A stretch of 64,000 bases of DNA from Longirhabdus pacifica (lineage in GTDB: Bacteria > Bacillota > Bacilli > Paenibacillales > DSM-105158). Location: the NCBI RefSeq assembly GCF_004115085.1, contig NZ_QXJP01000014.1, positions 1 through 64,000 of the forward strand, in the 5' to 3' direction. The position numbers and the translations under genes were made by a program. Below are positions 34,578 through 43,734 of the stretch, piece after piece. The notes under the pieces are model-generated. The model was given only the letters and a program-made list of their open reading frames with translations. It ran no database searches and had not been told where the DNA came from. The number at the start of each line of letters is the position of its first letter. The stretch's first letter is position 1.

Positions 34578-34859
34578 CTACACCCCGCTTACTAAGCGGT
34601 CTAACGTACCGTCCGCATCTTCCTCCGCATGAAAAGCTTCCGAAGCCATGTTCAAGTTAATTTTGGCCATTTCCAAGTAACCTCTCTGCATCGTTTCACG
34701 AAGGACTCTCTTTTTCTTTTCTTTCAAATACACTTTCATTGCTTGGCGGATAAATTCACTCCGATTCGAATTTTCTTTTTGAACAATTCCATCTACTTCC
34801 TGCAAAAGATATTCAGGCAAACTAATCATGATCCGCTTCGTATTTCTGGTATTTGCCAC
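34578..34859 (-). CDS. ndoAI: Antitoxin NdoAI (CopG/RHH family)
   Basis: 93 aa. The ribbon-helix-helix region is at the N-terminus (KRIMISLPEYLLQEVDGIVQ, NRSEFIRQAMKVYLKE) and the toxin-binding tail ends the chain. It inhibits the NdoA RNase and may bind its own promoter, which would lie in the AT-rich region 34900-35000. It shares an operon with ndoA (4-nt gap). Confidence 0.95.
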   Translation of the reverse strand: MANTRNTKRIMISLPEYLLQEVDGIVQKENSNRSEFIRQAMKVYLKEKKKRVLRETMQRGYLEMAKINLNMASEAFHAEEDADGTLDRLVSGV

Positions 34860-35036
34860 CGATTTCGCACCCCCAAAGCATTAAAAACCAATAGTACCAT
34901 TATACCGTAAAGCAGACACTTTTATACAAGATAATATATGAATATTATATATAATAGTGTATACTTTCAACCTTTGTTACGTTCATTTCTGCTTATACCT
35001 ATTCGCCAAAAAGATAAAAATTCCTCTTTTTTTGCT

Positions 35037-36209
35037 TTATTTTTGTACAACTTTTTGGAGTAATGAATTCGATGCACTTAAGACCTCATCATTACGCACA
35101 TAAATTCGCGGTACACGACTGGATATCATACAAGGAATTTCGTAATTAATCGTACCGAGCAAGTCAGCCCATTCTTCTGCTGCAATACGCTGTCCTTGCT
35201 GTTCTCCAATCAATACCACTTCTTCCCCAGTATCCACGCCATCGATACCTGTCACATTCACCATGCATTGATCCATACAAATGCGACCGACCACAGGCAC
35301 TCGCTTTCCTTTGACCAATACGTGTACTTTGTGTGTAAGCATACGAGTAAAACCATCAGCATACCCGATAGGGATGGTTGCGATTTGCTCTTCTCCCTTG
35401 GTTCTGTATGTCACACCGTAGCTAACCCCATAATCTGGTGGCAACATTTTATTCATGATGACATTTGTTTTAATGCTCATGACAGGTTGAAGCAGTACCC
35501 TTTGCTTTTCCACTTCTTCAGAAGGATACAACCCATAAAGACTAATGCCAATGCGCACCATATTATAAGAAAGTCCAGGTGTATCAATCGCAGCAGGACT
35601 ATTTCCCGTATGCACATATTTAAATGTGATTCCCATGTCTTGCAATCTATCTACTACTAGGTTAAATCTATCATATTGCCAATACGTATACTGCTTATCT
35701 GCTTCATCTGCAGCAGCAAAGTGAGTAAAAAGTCCTTCTATTTCTAGGTGCGGCATGTGAAGCGCCACTTCAATGAAAGGGATCGCGTCTTCTGCATTTA
35801 CACCTAGCCGACCCATGCCTGTTTCGAGCTTCATATGCACTTTTAGCTTTTTTGAAAAAGACATGTCTGCAATTTCATCTAGCATACGTTGATCATAGAT
35901 CGTCACTGTGATGTCATGTAGACTAGCGAGATGCATATGCTCTGGTGAGGTGTATCCCATTACGAGAATAGGAACATGAATGCCAGCAAAGCGAAGTTCA
36001 AGCGCTTCATCCAACATCGCTACTGCAAGATAAGGAACACCAAGTCTTTCTAGTTCTCGTCCAATCTCCACTGCACCGTGACCATATGCATCGGCTTTCA
36101 ACACTGCCATGATGTTCATTTTTTTTGTGAGATAAGATTGAAAAGCTTCATAGTTATGTTGAAGTGCATCTAAAGAAACTTCCACACGTGTAGGACGATA
36201 GTAGTTCAC
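35037..36209 (-). CDS. alr: Alanine racemase
   Basis: Converts L-alanine to D-alanine for the cell wall, using PLP bound to the lysine of AVLKADAYGHG. The second catalytic tyrosine lies in the GVSYG-Y region (PPDYGVSYGVTYRTK), and the C-terminal beta domain has RICMDQCMVNVT. The start GTG 36209 (giving MNYYRPTRVEVSL) has GAGAAGGTG 6 nt upstream and yields 390 aa, the usual length. The longer frame from TTG 36242 is less likely. It lies between ydcC and ndoAI, as in B. subtilis. Confidence 0.94.
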   Translation of the reverse strand: MNYYRPTRVEVSLDALQHNYEAFQSYLTKKMNIMAVLKADAYGHGAVEIGRELERLGVPYLAVAMLDEALELRFAGIHVPILVMGYTSPEHMHLASLHDITVTIYDQRMLDEIADMSFSKKLKVHMKLETGMGRLGVNAEDAIPFIEVALHMPHLEIEGLFTHFAAADEADKQYTYWQYDRFNLVVDRLQDMGITFKYVHTGNSPAAIDTPGLSYNMVRIGISLYGLYPSEEVEKQRVLLQPVMSIKTNVIMNKMLPPDYGVSYGVTYRTKGEEQIATIPIGYADGFTRMLTHKVHVLVKGKRVPVVGRICMDQCMVNVTGIDGVDTGEEVVLIGEQQGQRIAAEEWADLLGTINYEIPCMISSRVPRIYVRNDEVLSASNSLLQKVVQK

Positions 36210-36351
36210 ACTGTTCACCTTCTCAAAGTCGCGGGGAACCAATAGAAGGTAGATTCCACCCCATATTTATTTGATACTATTATGTTAAAACTTGATTCCC
36301 CTACTGTCAAGTAAACACTGTGAACCACATTATGGATATGTTTAATTTATT

Positions 36352-37401
36352 TTATTTTCCGATTTGACCTTGCACAGACTTGGCAATAGCAATCATTTCA
36401 TCTAGCGGTAAGTCCGCAGTCATCAAACGGAATTCGACACCTTCGTTATACCAATGCATCATCTTCATTTCATCTCCTGTCAAGACTGCAAATGTATAGC
36501 CAAGGTCTACCAGATCGCCTTGCATGCTATTGGCATGGACAGCTTGATCTCTCGGTGTAGACTGTACGATCGTATATTGATAATCTCCAGCGTAATGAAT
36601 AAGTACCGCATCATCATCGCCGAGTTGCATATCGCTTATGCCTTGTTGTACAACACCCTCAGGTGTATATGCTGGAATGATCACACCGGACAATTGTTGT
36701 AATTGTTCTTCTTCCTCCATCCCTTCCACTGTTTCATCGGTCATGATAGAAGACATTTGGGATTCTAAGTTCCAGCTCGTCATATTGCGTTCCATATCAA
36801 AATCGTCGGCTTCAAAAGTAGAATCAAACTCGAAGCTCTGGAATTGCATCGTGACGATTTCTTTGTCTTGCGCGTCCATGACTCTCACTTGTTTCGGTTC
36901 ATACTGTTTAGTAAACGTAATTTCTTGTCTGACCATCATACTATTTCTGTAATTCGCTTTGACATCAAAAACAAGGTCATCATTATTAGTTGCAAATTTG
37001 CGTTCTTCATCTTCCGTAACGCTAGACACTAACGTCTGAAATAAATATATTTGACCGTTTTTGTTCGGCCAATCGCTTTGGAATCGGAAACTTTTTTTCA
37101 AATGAGGGGTGAGTACGAACACACCTTCATCATTGCGTAATACAATCTGGCTAATATTTTTTTCTGCATTCGTTAGCTCAATACGATAGTAGTTAGGCTT
37201 TTTATACCATACTTCTACGTTGTATTCTTGCGTGTTTTCTCCTGTTTGCAGCGCCATTACGCCATTGCCTTTGTAACTATTTAGATTTTCTACTCTGTCT
37301 TCTAAATCTCCGATCACATCATTCGCAGATTTGCTTCCACATGCTGTAATCACTAATGCTACAGCTATCACCAGCATAGATAACTTCCACATTCTGTGCA
37401 C
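36352..37401 (-). CDS. Lipoprotein YdcC, LolA-like fold
   Basis: 349 aa from GTG 37401. Lipobox LVITAC (cysteine near residue 22) after a hydrophobic signal, so it is anchored to the outer face of the membrane. The body resembles outer-membrane-lipoprotein-carrier (LolA-like) beta structures (VEVWYKKPNYYRIELTNAEK, VMDAQDKEIVTMQFQSFEF). The B. subtilis counterpart ydcC precedes alr and is made in the mother cell under sigma-E; its role is unclear. Position before alr supports the assignment. Confidence 0.85.
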   Translation of the reverse strand: MHRMWKLSMLVIAVALVITACGSKSANDVIGDLEDRVENLNSYKGNGVMALQTGENTQEYNVEVWYKKPNYYRIELTNAEKNISQIVLRNDEGVFVLTPHLKKSFRFQSDWPNKNGQIYLFQTLVSSVTEDEERKFATNNDDLVFDVKANYRNSMMVRQEITFTKQYEPKQVRVMDAQDKEIVTMQFQSFEFDSTFEADDFDMERNMTSWNLESQMSSIMTDETVEGMEEEEQLQQLSGVIIPAYTPEGVVQQGISDMQLGDDDAVLIHYAGDYQYTIVQSTPRDQAVHANSMQGDLVDLGYTFAVLTGDEMKMMHWYNEGVEFRLMTADLPLDEMIAIAKSVQGQIGK

Positions 37402-37492
37402 TATTCATCATCCCCTCTGACATTTGTCTAACTGATACATGTCTATGAGGCAGGAGGCTCGTTTATGCAGACTAGCTGTAATAAGGAATAAA

Positions 37493-37527
37493 AAACATCG
37501 TTTAGCCACGAGGACCAAACGATGTTT
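37493..37527 (-). terminator. Terminator of galU
   Basis: AAACATCGTTT and AAACGATGTTT form a perfect 11-bp stem with a 13-nt loop, followed by TTTTATT on the minus strand. Confidence 0.85.
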
Positions 37528-37569
37528 ACTAACGGCGGTGATGCCACCTTATGATGATAGAATACTGTA

Positions 37570-38454
37570 TTAACGATTGACTCCCACACTCAATTGTTGC
37601 AAATACTCCATGAGGTCGTCCTTTATTTCTTCCCTTTGCATTGCAAAGTCTAATGTTGCTTTTACAAAGCCGAATTTATCTCCTACATCGTATCGCATAC
37701 CTTCAAATTCGTATGCATACACCGCTTGTTTTTGGTTTAATTGATTGATCGCATCCGTAAGCTGTACTTCTCCACCCGCTCCAGGTCGCTGATGCTCTAA
37801 TGTAGAAAGTATAGCGCTGTCTAAAATGTATCTTCCCATAATCGCATAGCGAGAAGGTGCAACTGCTGGGTCTGGTTTTTCTACAAGCCCATCAATCTCG
37901 ACAGTAGGAGATGGTACGCCATCATATTTGGGAGAAACTATACCGTATTTATGGACGTCTTCTTCTGCCACCGGTTGTACGGCAACGACAGAAGATTGAT
38001 ATCTTTCGTACACTTCCATTAGCTGCTTCAAACAAGGCTTTTCCGCTTGGACGACGTCGTCTCCTAGCATCACCGCGAACGGTTCATCCCCAATGAATTT
38101 TCTTGCACACCATATGGCATGACCTAACCCTAACGGTTCTTTTTGTCTTATGTAATGGATGTTAGCCAAATTAGAAATGCGCTGAATATCATCCAATTCT
38201 TTTATTTTATCTCTTTTATATAAAACGTCTTCTAGTTCAAATGATTTATCAAAATGATCTTCGATCGCTCTTTTGCCGCGACCACTCACGATTAAAATAT
38301 CCTCAATACCAGATTCCACTGCTTCTTCTACAATATATTGAATCGTCGGCTTGTCGACGATCGGCAGCATTTCTTTAGGTTGCGCTTTTGTTGCAGGCAA
38401 AAATCTTGTTCCTAGTCCAGCAGCGGGAATAATCGCTTTTGTTACTTTCTTCAA
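37570..38454 (-). CDS. galU: UTP-glucose-1-phosphate uridylyltransferase
   Basis: Makes UDP-glucose from UTP and glucose-1-phosphate for glycolipid, teichoic acid or polysaccharide synthesis. Signature AIIPAAGLGTRFLPATKAQPKEM near the start, then EDHFDKSFELE, MLGDDV and the VEKP region. The start TTG 38454 (MKKVTKAII) is chosen because GGGGAG lies 8 nt upstream and it matches known GalU N-termini; GTG 38463 directly abuts the ribosome site. 294 aa, full length. The hairpin-repeat array begins 37 bp upstream. Confidence 0.95.
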   Translation of the reverse strand: MKKVTKAIIPAAGLGTRFLPATKAQPKEMLPIVDKPTIQYIVEEAVESGIEDILIVSGRGKRAIEDHFDKSFELEDVLYKRDKIKELDDIQRISNLANIHYIRQKEPLGLGHAIWCARKFIGDEPFAVMLGDDVVQAEKPCLKQLMEVYERYQSSVVAVQPVAEEDVHKYGIVSPKYDGVPSPTVEIDGLVEKPDPAVAPSRYAIMGRYILDSAILSTLEHQRPGAGGEVQLTDAINQLNQKQAVYAYEFEGMRYDVGDKFGFVKATLDFAMQREEIKDDLMEYLQQLSVGVNR

Positions 38455-38490
38455 CCCTCTCACTCCCCTTTAGAATATGTATGTATATAA

Positions 38491-38904
38491 TAGCGGTAAT
38501 AAGTTGAATAAGTTCATTCAACTTATATTTAAGATGAAGAAATAATGCAATATAAGTTTACGCCTCAGTTGCCAAGCGTAAAGGTTGTCATATTGAAATT
38601 TCTCCATCTTATGTTTAGCGGTATTAAGTTGAATACGTTCATTCAACTTATCTATATAAGATACAGAAAAAATGCAATATAAGTTTACGCCTCAGGTGCC
38701 AGCCGTAAAGGTTGTCATATTGAAATTTCTCCATCTTATGTTTAGCGGTATTAAGTTGAATAAGTTCATTCAACTTATCTATATAAGATAAAGAAAAAAT
38801 GCAATATAAGTTTACGCCTCAGTTGCCAGCCGTAAAGGTTATTATATTGAAATTTCTCCATCTTATGTTTAGCGGTAATAAGTTGAACAAGTTCATTCAA
38901 CTTA
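38491..38904. repeat. Double-hairpin repeat array A (three units plus half)
   Basis: Units start at 38500, 38625, 38752 and 38879 (spacing 125, 127, 127). Each has hairpin 1, TAAGTTGAA...TTCAACTTA (9-bp arms, 8-nt loop), then hairpin 2, an outer stem near AAGATGAAGAAAT / ATTTCTCCATCTT enclosing an inner stem TTTACGC / GCGTAAA, and the tail TATGTTTAGCGGTA. The last unit is only hairpin 1. It lies upstream of galU. No protein-coding potential. Confidence 0.9.
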
Positions 38905-39036
38905 TCTATATTTTAACATAGGTTCAAGTTACTCGGTGAGCAAATTAAAATGTCACAGTATGAAAAAGGGCAACAGAGCACAATAGAACGGCTCACGGGG
39001 GCATGGCTCCCCTTATTTTTTCTTTTTCACATTACA
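38905..39036. other. Intergenic, no convincing gene
   Basis: A 37-codon frame (from ATG 38950, MSQYEKGQQSTIERLTGAWL) lacks a ribosome site. A GC-rich hairpin, GGGG-GCATGGCT-CCCC with TTATTTTTTC (38996-39020), could be a terminator or leader structure. Confidence 0.4.
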
Positions 39037-39158
39037 AAAAGAAAGGAGGTGTTGCCACGATGAAAATGTTATCAAAGGATTAGGCGAATTGTTCATACAG
39101 TTTACTACGACTACAAAAAAGTAAGCTGCCCTCGTCCAAAGGAAACAGCTTACTTTTT
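39037..39158 (+). pseudogene. Decayed type I toxin-like locus
   Basis: A very strong ribosome site (AAAGGAGGTG) leads to ATG 39061 and a frame of only MKMLSKD-stop. A shifted frame reads ENVIKGLGELFIQFTTTTKK then stop, the sort of short tail seen in holin-like type I toxins. It ends in a bidirectional terminator (AAAAAGTAAGCTG / CAGCTTACTTTTT, 39116-39158). The sequence beyond (GAGTCTTGCCCTTATGGGCA, TCTATTGTACTCCACCA) resembles the antitoxin-RNA promoter region of Bacillus loci of this kind, with TACAAT on the minus strand. The toxin is shortened and frameshifted. Confidence 0.45.
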
Positions 39159-39280
39159 GTCCATCACATGAGTCTTGCCCTTATGGGCATCTATTGTACT
39201 CCACCACAAGTGTATCAGCACTTGTGGTTTTATATGTCTTTTTTTATCTATATGATATCGCAAAACCAACATGAAATATA
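39159..39280 (-). ncRNA. Possible antitoxin RNA start region of the decayed toxin locus
   Basis: On the minus strand TGCTGA, 16 nt, TACAAT (near 39200-39225) would start a transcript running across 39150-39060, antisense to the toxin remnant. The hairpin CCACAAGTGCTGATACACTTGTGG lies at 39203-39226. Recognised by layout only. Confidence 0.3.
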
Positions 39281-39428
39281 CAGTCCAGAAACTAAACTCA
39301 CTTATAAAACAACGCGACACTAAAGCAACAGATTACTATATTAAGCACTAGCAGATTACTGCATCATGCATTAGCAAATAACTGTGTGGTCATGATAGTT
39401 ATCACAACACTCTACATGGTGGTAATAG

Positions 39429-40745
39429 TTAATCATTCGCAGATACCATCTCTGTCCCTTGCTTCGATGATGGTTGCCCCTTCCCTTTTCTCTCACTCCA
39501 CTCAAACCAGAGTAATCCTATCGTTGAAACGAAACAAAACACACCACCAGCGATTAAAAAAACAGAGCCTATCCCTAATATATTGATCACCTGCGCCCCT
39601 AAGAGAGGTGCAACAATAATGGGGATATGCACGATCGATTGTGAAAATGCATAAACTTTTCCCGTCATCCCATCTGGACTTTGCTGTTGAATGATCGTTG
39701 CGAATGCAATAGGTACGCCTGCACCTATAACACCTACTAGCATCCAAACCATAAACCATCCGATGACGTGCATGCCAAGAACAGTCATCCCTCCTAATCC
39801 AATGACAGCAAAAAGCAGTCCGTTCAATATCGGAATGCATAACATGAGGCGAAGAGGGTGAATGCGTTCAGCGAAGGAACCTACGATGAATGCACCGACA
39901 ATACTTCCTATACCAATTCCACTAATAATGAGTGAAAACATCGTAGGTGGGATGCCGATCTCTTTTGACCAAAGCGCAATAAAACTATCATAAAGAAAAA
40001 CGAAGAACATGCTTGCAAACACACAAGTAATCGCAAGCATAAGATATTTACTCTGTGCAATCACTTTCCATCCACTTGCCATCTCAGATAAAAATGTTTT
40101 ACCTTTTTTCTCTGTTGGTTCGCTTTTATCCATCTTTTCTTTCGAAATAGATTTCGAAATAGATAATGTGTCTTCTGTTTTTGGCAGCATAGTCAGACAT
40201 AGAGCAGAAATCAAAAAACAAATACTATTGGCAGTAAACGCTAATGATGGACTACCTAAAGACACGACTAGCCCACCAAGTGTAGGAGCTAACACTTTTG
40301 AAAGTTGAACGGATAATTGACTCAAAGCGTTTGCTTGCATACGCTGGTCTTCAGGTACGTACTGTTTAATAGCAGCTTGTCTAGCGGGGTCAAATAAGGT
40401 GGTCACACTATGAACGAGTACAGCAAGGAAGATAACCATCCAGTAGTTTTGTGTGAACACAAGCATAAACATAAAGATGCTCCGTATGATGTCACAACCA
40501 ATCATCAGCTGTTTCTTCGGAAGCCGATCAGCCCACACACCAGAAATAGGGCTGAGTATGATCCAAGGTAGGGCGATAAAAATAGGAAACAAAGCGAGTT
40601 TTTCTGGAGGTAGTTCCCAATAATACGTAAACATCACCGAAATAGCGATAAAGCTTAGCCAATTACCAAAGTCAGATAACACTTGCCCACTATAAAGCCA
40701 TTTAAACTCTTTTATTTTGAGCACTCTAATAAGTTTGTTGTTCAC
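39429..40745 (-). CDS. MFS transporter (438 aa)
   Basis: About twelve membrane helices with the MFS loop signature GVWADRLPKKQLMIG between helices 2 and 3. The layout (basic N-terminus IKEFKWLYSGQVLSDFGNWL, FDPARQAAIKQYVPEDQRMQ) is typical of the MFS_3/EntS-like drug or siderophore exporters. A charged central loop (SKSISKEKMDKSEPTEKKGK) separates the halves. Substrate unknown. It stands alone, with no regulator immediately adjacent. Confidence 0.9.
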   Translation of the reverse strand: MNNKLIRVLKIKEFKWLYSGQVLSDFGNWLSFIAISVMFTYYWELPPEKLALFPIFIALPWIILSPISGVWADRLPKKQLMIGCDIIRSIFMFMLVFTQNYWMVIFLAVLVHSVTTLFDPARQAAIKQYVPEDQRMQANALSQLSVQLSKVLAPTLGGLVVSLGSPSLAFTANSICFLISALCLTMLPKTEDTLSISKSISKEKMDKSEPTEKKGKTFLSEMASGWKVIAQSKYLMLAITCVFASMFFVFLYDSFIALWSKEIGIPPTMFSLIISGIGIGSIVGAFIVGSFAERIHPLRLMLCIPILNGLLFAVIGLGGMTVLGMHVIGWFMVWMLVGVIGAGVPIAFATIIQQQSPDGMTGKVYAFSQSIVHIPIIVAPLLGAQVINILGIGSVFLIAGGVFCFVSTIGLLWFEWSERKGKGQPSSKQGTEMVSAND

Positions 40746-40917
40746 GCTATATCCTCCACTAGTATCGTCAATAATTTTTTGCGAATAGAAAATTCCTATT
40801 TCTTTTCAAGTTGAACTATCACCTTAATTTTTAAATAGAGTTGTTAATTCAGATCGTGCTTAATAAAATTTAATATTATTTCGAGTAGAAAATCGTTGGT
40901 TAAAGCTAGAAAAATCA

Positions 40918-41355
40918 CTATTCAAATAATTTTGCATACTGCATTTGATTACATGCATTTACGTTCACTATAATGCTGTTACCAGCAAACAAATGACCGC
41001 AATCATAAAATATGTGTACACATCCATCTGTGTCAAACAACATACTGTCCAGTTTTAGCTTATTTATAAATTGCCGTCTATTTAAATGCATATTCTCTTC
41101 ATGGTTGCTGTTATAAAGAGATAAGAATTGCACTGCTATTTGTAATTTAAAAGTGCAATCTTCTTGTATTAACTCATTACATCTGGATTGTAACATCGAT
41201 ACACAAGGTATATCTTGCTGCTCATCAGAAACAATGGCATACGATGATGTGTTCACTTGTACAAGTCTCTCACTATGGTTTCTTCTATGTAATGGCTCAT
41301 GAAGTCTTCCGGTTAACTTCATCATTTCTACTTTGTGTCCCTTGTTTATACTCAT
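40918..41355 (-). CDS. Hypothetical protein (145 aa), possibly DUF2262-like
   Basis: ATG 41355 lies 9 nt after AGGAG. Soluble. The C-terminus DGCVHIFYDCGHLFAGNSII VNVN resembles the DUF2262 ending (F-DG-LF-GH-I), a weak match from memory. The N-terminal GRLHEPLHRR may be a small beta segment typical of such proteins. No role is known. Confidence 0.6.
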   Translation of the reverse strand: MSINKGHKVEMMKLTGRLHEPLHRRNHSERLVQVNTSSYAIVSDEQQDIPCVSMLQSRCNELIQEDCTFKLQIAVQFLSLYNSNHEENMHLNRRQFINKLKLDSMLFDTDGCVHIFYDCGHLFAGNSIIVNVNACNQMQYAKLFE

Positions 41356-41493
41356 CCATCGTCGCTCCTATTTATTTTTTATTGTTTGTACAACATCAAA
41401 AAATATGTAACACCTATATAAGCGATCTAACGATGCTTCATTTGGAAACTGGTTCATAAAAGCAAATGACTCTTTTTCACAGCACTATTCTGT

Positions 41494-42093
41494 TTATATT
41501 TGCTGTGCTTTACGCTTATATGCTTTCTCCAATAAATGATTTGGATCTTTAGTTGTAGGTAGGTCTTGTTCACGCAGACGACGAAGTGTTTTTTCGATCC
41601 ACTCTAATTCCATTTTCAAATGTAAGTTTGTGTATTCCATAGATAGTGCAGCGATGTCTGTAATCATAGAAATATCATTATTTTCCCAACCTTTATAGTG
41701 CTCTAACATTTGATGTGAAGCTTCTTTCCTTTGTTCTAAATGCCGAATTAAATGTTGCACATCTCCTAAATGACCAGCCTTCCAAAAGCTCATTTTCATT
41801 CTTAATTCATCTCTGACGATAGGTTGCTGTGGGGTTTCAGATAGCCAAGACTCAAGTTCATCCCATCCTTTTTTCGTCAAATCATACACCTTAGTCGCTC
41901 TACCATGTTCTTGCGCTTCATAGCAGTAAATGAAATGTTCTTCTTCTAATTTTTTTAATTGAGGATAAATAGAGCCATAACTAATACTTCCCCAACTTTG
42001 TTCACGCCCCTTATACTCGACTTCTTTCTTTATCCCATATCCAGATGCGGGATACCAACTAATAACACCTAATAAAATATGTTTGATAGACAT
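41494..42093 (-). CDS. PadR-family transcriptional regulator (199 aa)
   Basis: Start ATG 42093 (MSIKHILLGVISWYPASGYG) has GAAGGAG 6-7 nt upstream; GTG 42108 overlaps that site. The winged helix is the PadR type (SGYGIKKEVE, SYGSIYPQLKKLEEEHFIYC, DLTKKGWDELESWL), followed by the Vir_C-like coiled dimer region with EQRKEASHQMLEHYK. PadR proteins usually repress their own gene and a nearby transporter or detoxification gene. A perfect palindrome sits just upstream (42119-42163). Inducer unknown. Confidence 0.9.
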   Translation of the reverse strand: MSIKHILLGVISWYPASGYGIKKEVEYKGREQSWGSISYGSIYPQLKKLEEEHFIYCYEAQEHGRATKVYDLTKKGWDELESWLSETPQQPIVRDELRMKMSFWKAGHLGDVQHLIRHLEQRKEASHQMLEHYKGWENNDISMITDIAALSMEYTNLHLKMELEWIEKTLRRLREQDLPTTKDPNHLLEKAYKRKAQQI

Positions 42094-42118
42094 GTGTATC
42101 TCCTTCACTTTTCTTTTT

Positions 42119-42163
42119 ATGTATCGTTACAATATATCGTATTGATATATTGTAACGATACAT
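42119..42163. promoter_or_regulatory. Long perfect palindrome, likely PadR operator
   Basis: Arms of 20 bp (ATGTATCGTTAC... and ...GTAACGATACAT) are exact reverse complements around the 5-nt spacer GTATT. ATGT...ACAT ends fit PadR-type operators. It lies 26 bp before the padR-like start, so autoregulation is likely. Confidence 0.7.
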
Positions 42164-42240
42164 GGATGTCATTGTCAATAACTTCCTTAACTTTAATGCG
42201 ATAAATTATATCGCCCAAACATCAAGAGGATTTAACCACA

Positions 42241-42266
42241 AAAAAATACTCCCCACTATGGGGAGT
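42241..42266 (-). terminator. Terminator of the GH26 gene
   Basis: ACTCCCC-ATAGT-GGGGAGT followed by a T-run (ATTTTTTT) on the minus strand. Confidence 0.85.
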
Positions 42267-42317
42267 GTTAAACAAATACCTTTGAAATAACTTAAAATGA
42301 AGTGTGCATCGATCATG

Positions 42318-43370
42318 TTACTTTCTTTTTTGCAGCAAGTAGTTAATATTTCTCCATTGTCTATGTACAATGTCGAAATCCGTTTTAGGAAGATAAAATT
42401 CACCTGCTGATCTTGAGTATATAGATTGATAGGCTTGATTTCTGTCGCCTAATGTATTTTCTAACACTTGACCATTCTCCATCGTTGGATCATTGATATA
42501 TTTACCCCAACACATGAACCAACGATAGTTTAATCCTAACGATTGTAATAAATCAATAGAAGGTATTTTCCCGCATTCTGCAATAGCAATAGGTTTTCCT
42601 TGTCCCACTTCATATAGTTCATCATATGTGGACAGGTCTAGTCTAGATCCAAACTCAGTATATAATGTTTGGGATAACACATCGCAGCGGTGGTGTCCAA
42701 CATAGTAATATGCCAGCCGAGTGATATTTATATCGTTAGCTGATTTGGAATTTGGTCCCCATACCCACAATATATTATTTAAATTATGGTAGTTCACTAG
42801 CCTATCATAAAGTAAATTCCACAGTTTCTGAAAAGATTCTGGTGTTTTGCCTGCATACCAGAACCAGTACCCGTTCATTTCATGATATGGCCTGAATAAA
42901 ATAGGAACACCGTTATTTTGCAGCGTTTCTAAATGGTCCGCTAATTTATCATATTCACTCAATAGCCATGCATTTTCATTACTACCTGGTAGCAAACATT
43001 GATCAAATTCTGCTTGTGTCGTATTTCGTGTTATGTTCCCCCATGTTGCTTTTGTAAATGGATAAGTCTGATGATAGGACATGTGTACTATACCACCACG
43101 ATTCCAATGTGCAATGGCTTTCTCTACTATTTTACTTCGATATAAATTAATTTTTTCGTCTGTCCAATCTTCTTCATCTTCACCAACGATATGTGCTAAC
43201 TGATATCCTACCAAACCTGGATACTTATCCTGCTCATTATAGATGAAGTTTGTGTATACTTCTGGCACGGTCATATACTCATGTTGTCCTGTAATGACAC
43301 CGTCCATTGTGTACAACAAACCTAAGAGCATCTTGGCTTCTTCTGTTGAATTAGGATTAATAGTTTGCAT
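42318..43370 (-). CDS. Glycoside hydrolase family 26 (mannanase-like), 350 aa
   Basis: GH26 signatures: LFRPYHEMNGYWFWYAG carries the acid/base glutamate (about residue 165) and PIAIAECGKIP the nucleophile glutamate (about 268). YQLAHIVGEDEEDW and HWNRGGIVHMSYHQTYP are typical early strands. GH26 enzymes mostly cut beta-1,4-mannans. No signal peptide is present, which is unusual for a polymer hydrolase, so it may act on short oligosaccharides inside the cell or be released otherwise. GGGGAGGGG precedes ATG by 5 nt. Own terminator at 42241. Confidence 0.9.
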   Translation of the reverse strand: MQTINPNSTEEAKMLLGLLYTMDGVITGQHEYMTVPEVYTNFIYNEQDKYPGLVGYQLAHIVGEDEEDWTDEKINLYRSKIVEKAIAHWNRGGIVHMSYHQTYPFTKATWGNITRNTTQAEFDQCLLPGSNENAWLLSEYDKLADHLETLQNNGVPILFRPYHEMNGYWFWYAGKTPESFQKLWNLLYDRLVNYHNLNNILWVWGPNSKSANDINITRLAYYYVGHHRCDVLSQTLYTEFGSRLDLSTYDELYEVGQGKPIAIAECGKIPSIDLLQSLGLNYRWFMCWGKYINDPTMENGQVLENTLGDRNQAYQSIYSRSAGEFYLPKTDFDIVHRQWRNINYLLQKRK

Positions 43371-43499
43371 GATTACCCCTCCCCTTACTGTATTTTATTT
43401 TCACTCCCCTTTCTTCATACTCGGTATTGTATATTGAACTTGTTAAATAGATGAACTTAACAAAAAAACGCTTTGAGAGGATGTCATTGTCTCATTGAA

Positions 43500-43612
43500 A
43501 TGAAATAAGACTACAACGAATTAGATGGTATGTCCATGTCAACCATGTATATTATGTTTAAATATGAATATTATGTTATTTATTTTATTTCTTTGATTTA
43601 AATCGCTTTTAG
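43500..43612. promoter_or_regulatory. Orphan copy of the kelch/tail-fibre spacer element
   Basis: CTACAACGAATTAGATGGTA, TGTCCATG, ATTATGTTTAAATATGAATA and TTTATTTCTTTGATTTAAATCG align with 13750-13840 and its two repeats (ACAACGAA-x-x-AGATGGTATG, TCCATG, TATGTTTAA-x-TAT-x-AATATT). No kelch or tail-fibre gene flanks it here; the GH26 gene lies to the left and the ubiquitin-like gene to the right. Confidence 0.65.
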
Positions 43613-43614
43613 TT

Positions 43615-43646
43615 GCAAAAAAAAAGAACAACCGTAGTAGTTGTTC
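43615..43646 (-). terminator. Terminator of the ubiquitin-like gene
   Basis: GAACAAC-TACTACG-GTTGTTC followed by nine or more T on the minus strand. Confidence 0.8.
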
Positions 43647-43734
43647 AACATATTCGTTTTATTGCAAAAAATTTCATCTATATTTATATGTCTTCGTGTG
43701 TCAGATTGCTATAACGTCTGATTAATAGAACCCA

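Noticed and set aside
38950-39063. 37-codon frame MSQYEKGQQS...
   Set aside because: No ribosome site, and it overlaps the toxin-locus leader.
42206-42403. 65-codon minus-strand frame overlapping the GH26 gene end
   Set aside because: It overlaps the GH26 coding region and runs through its terminator, and no ribosome site is present.
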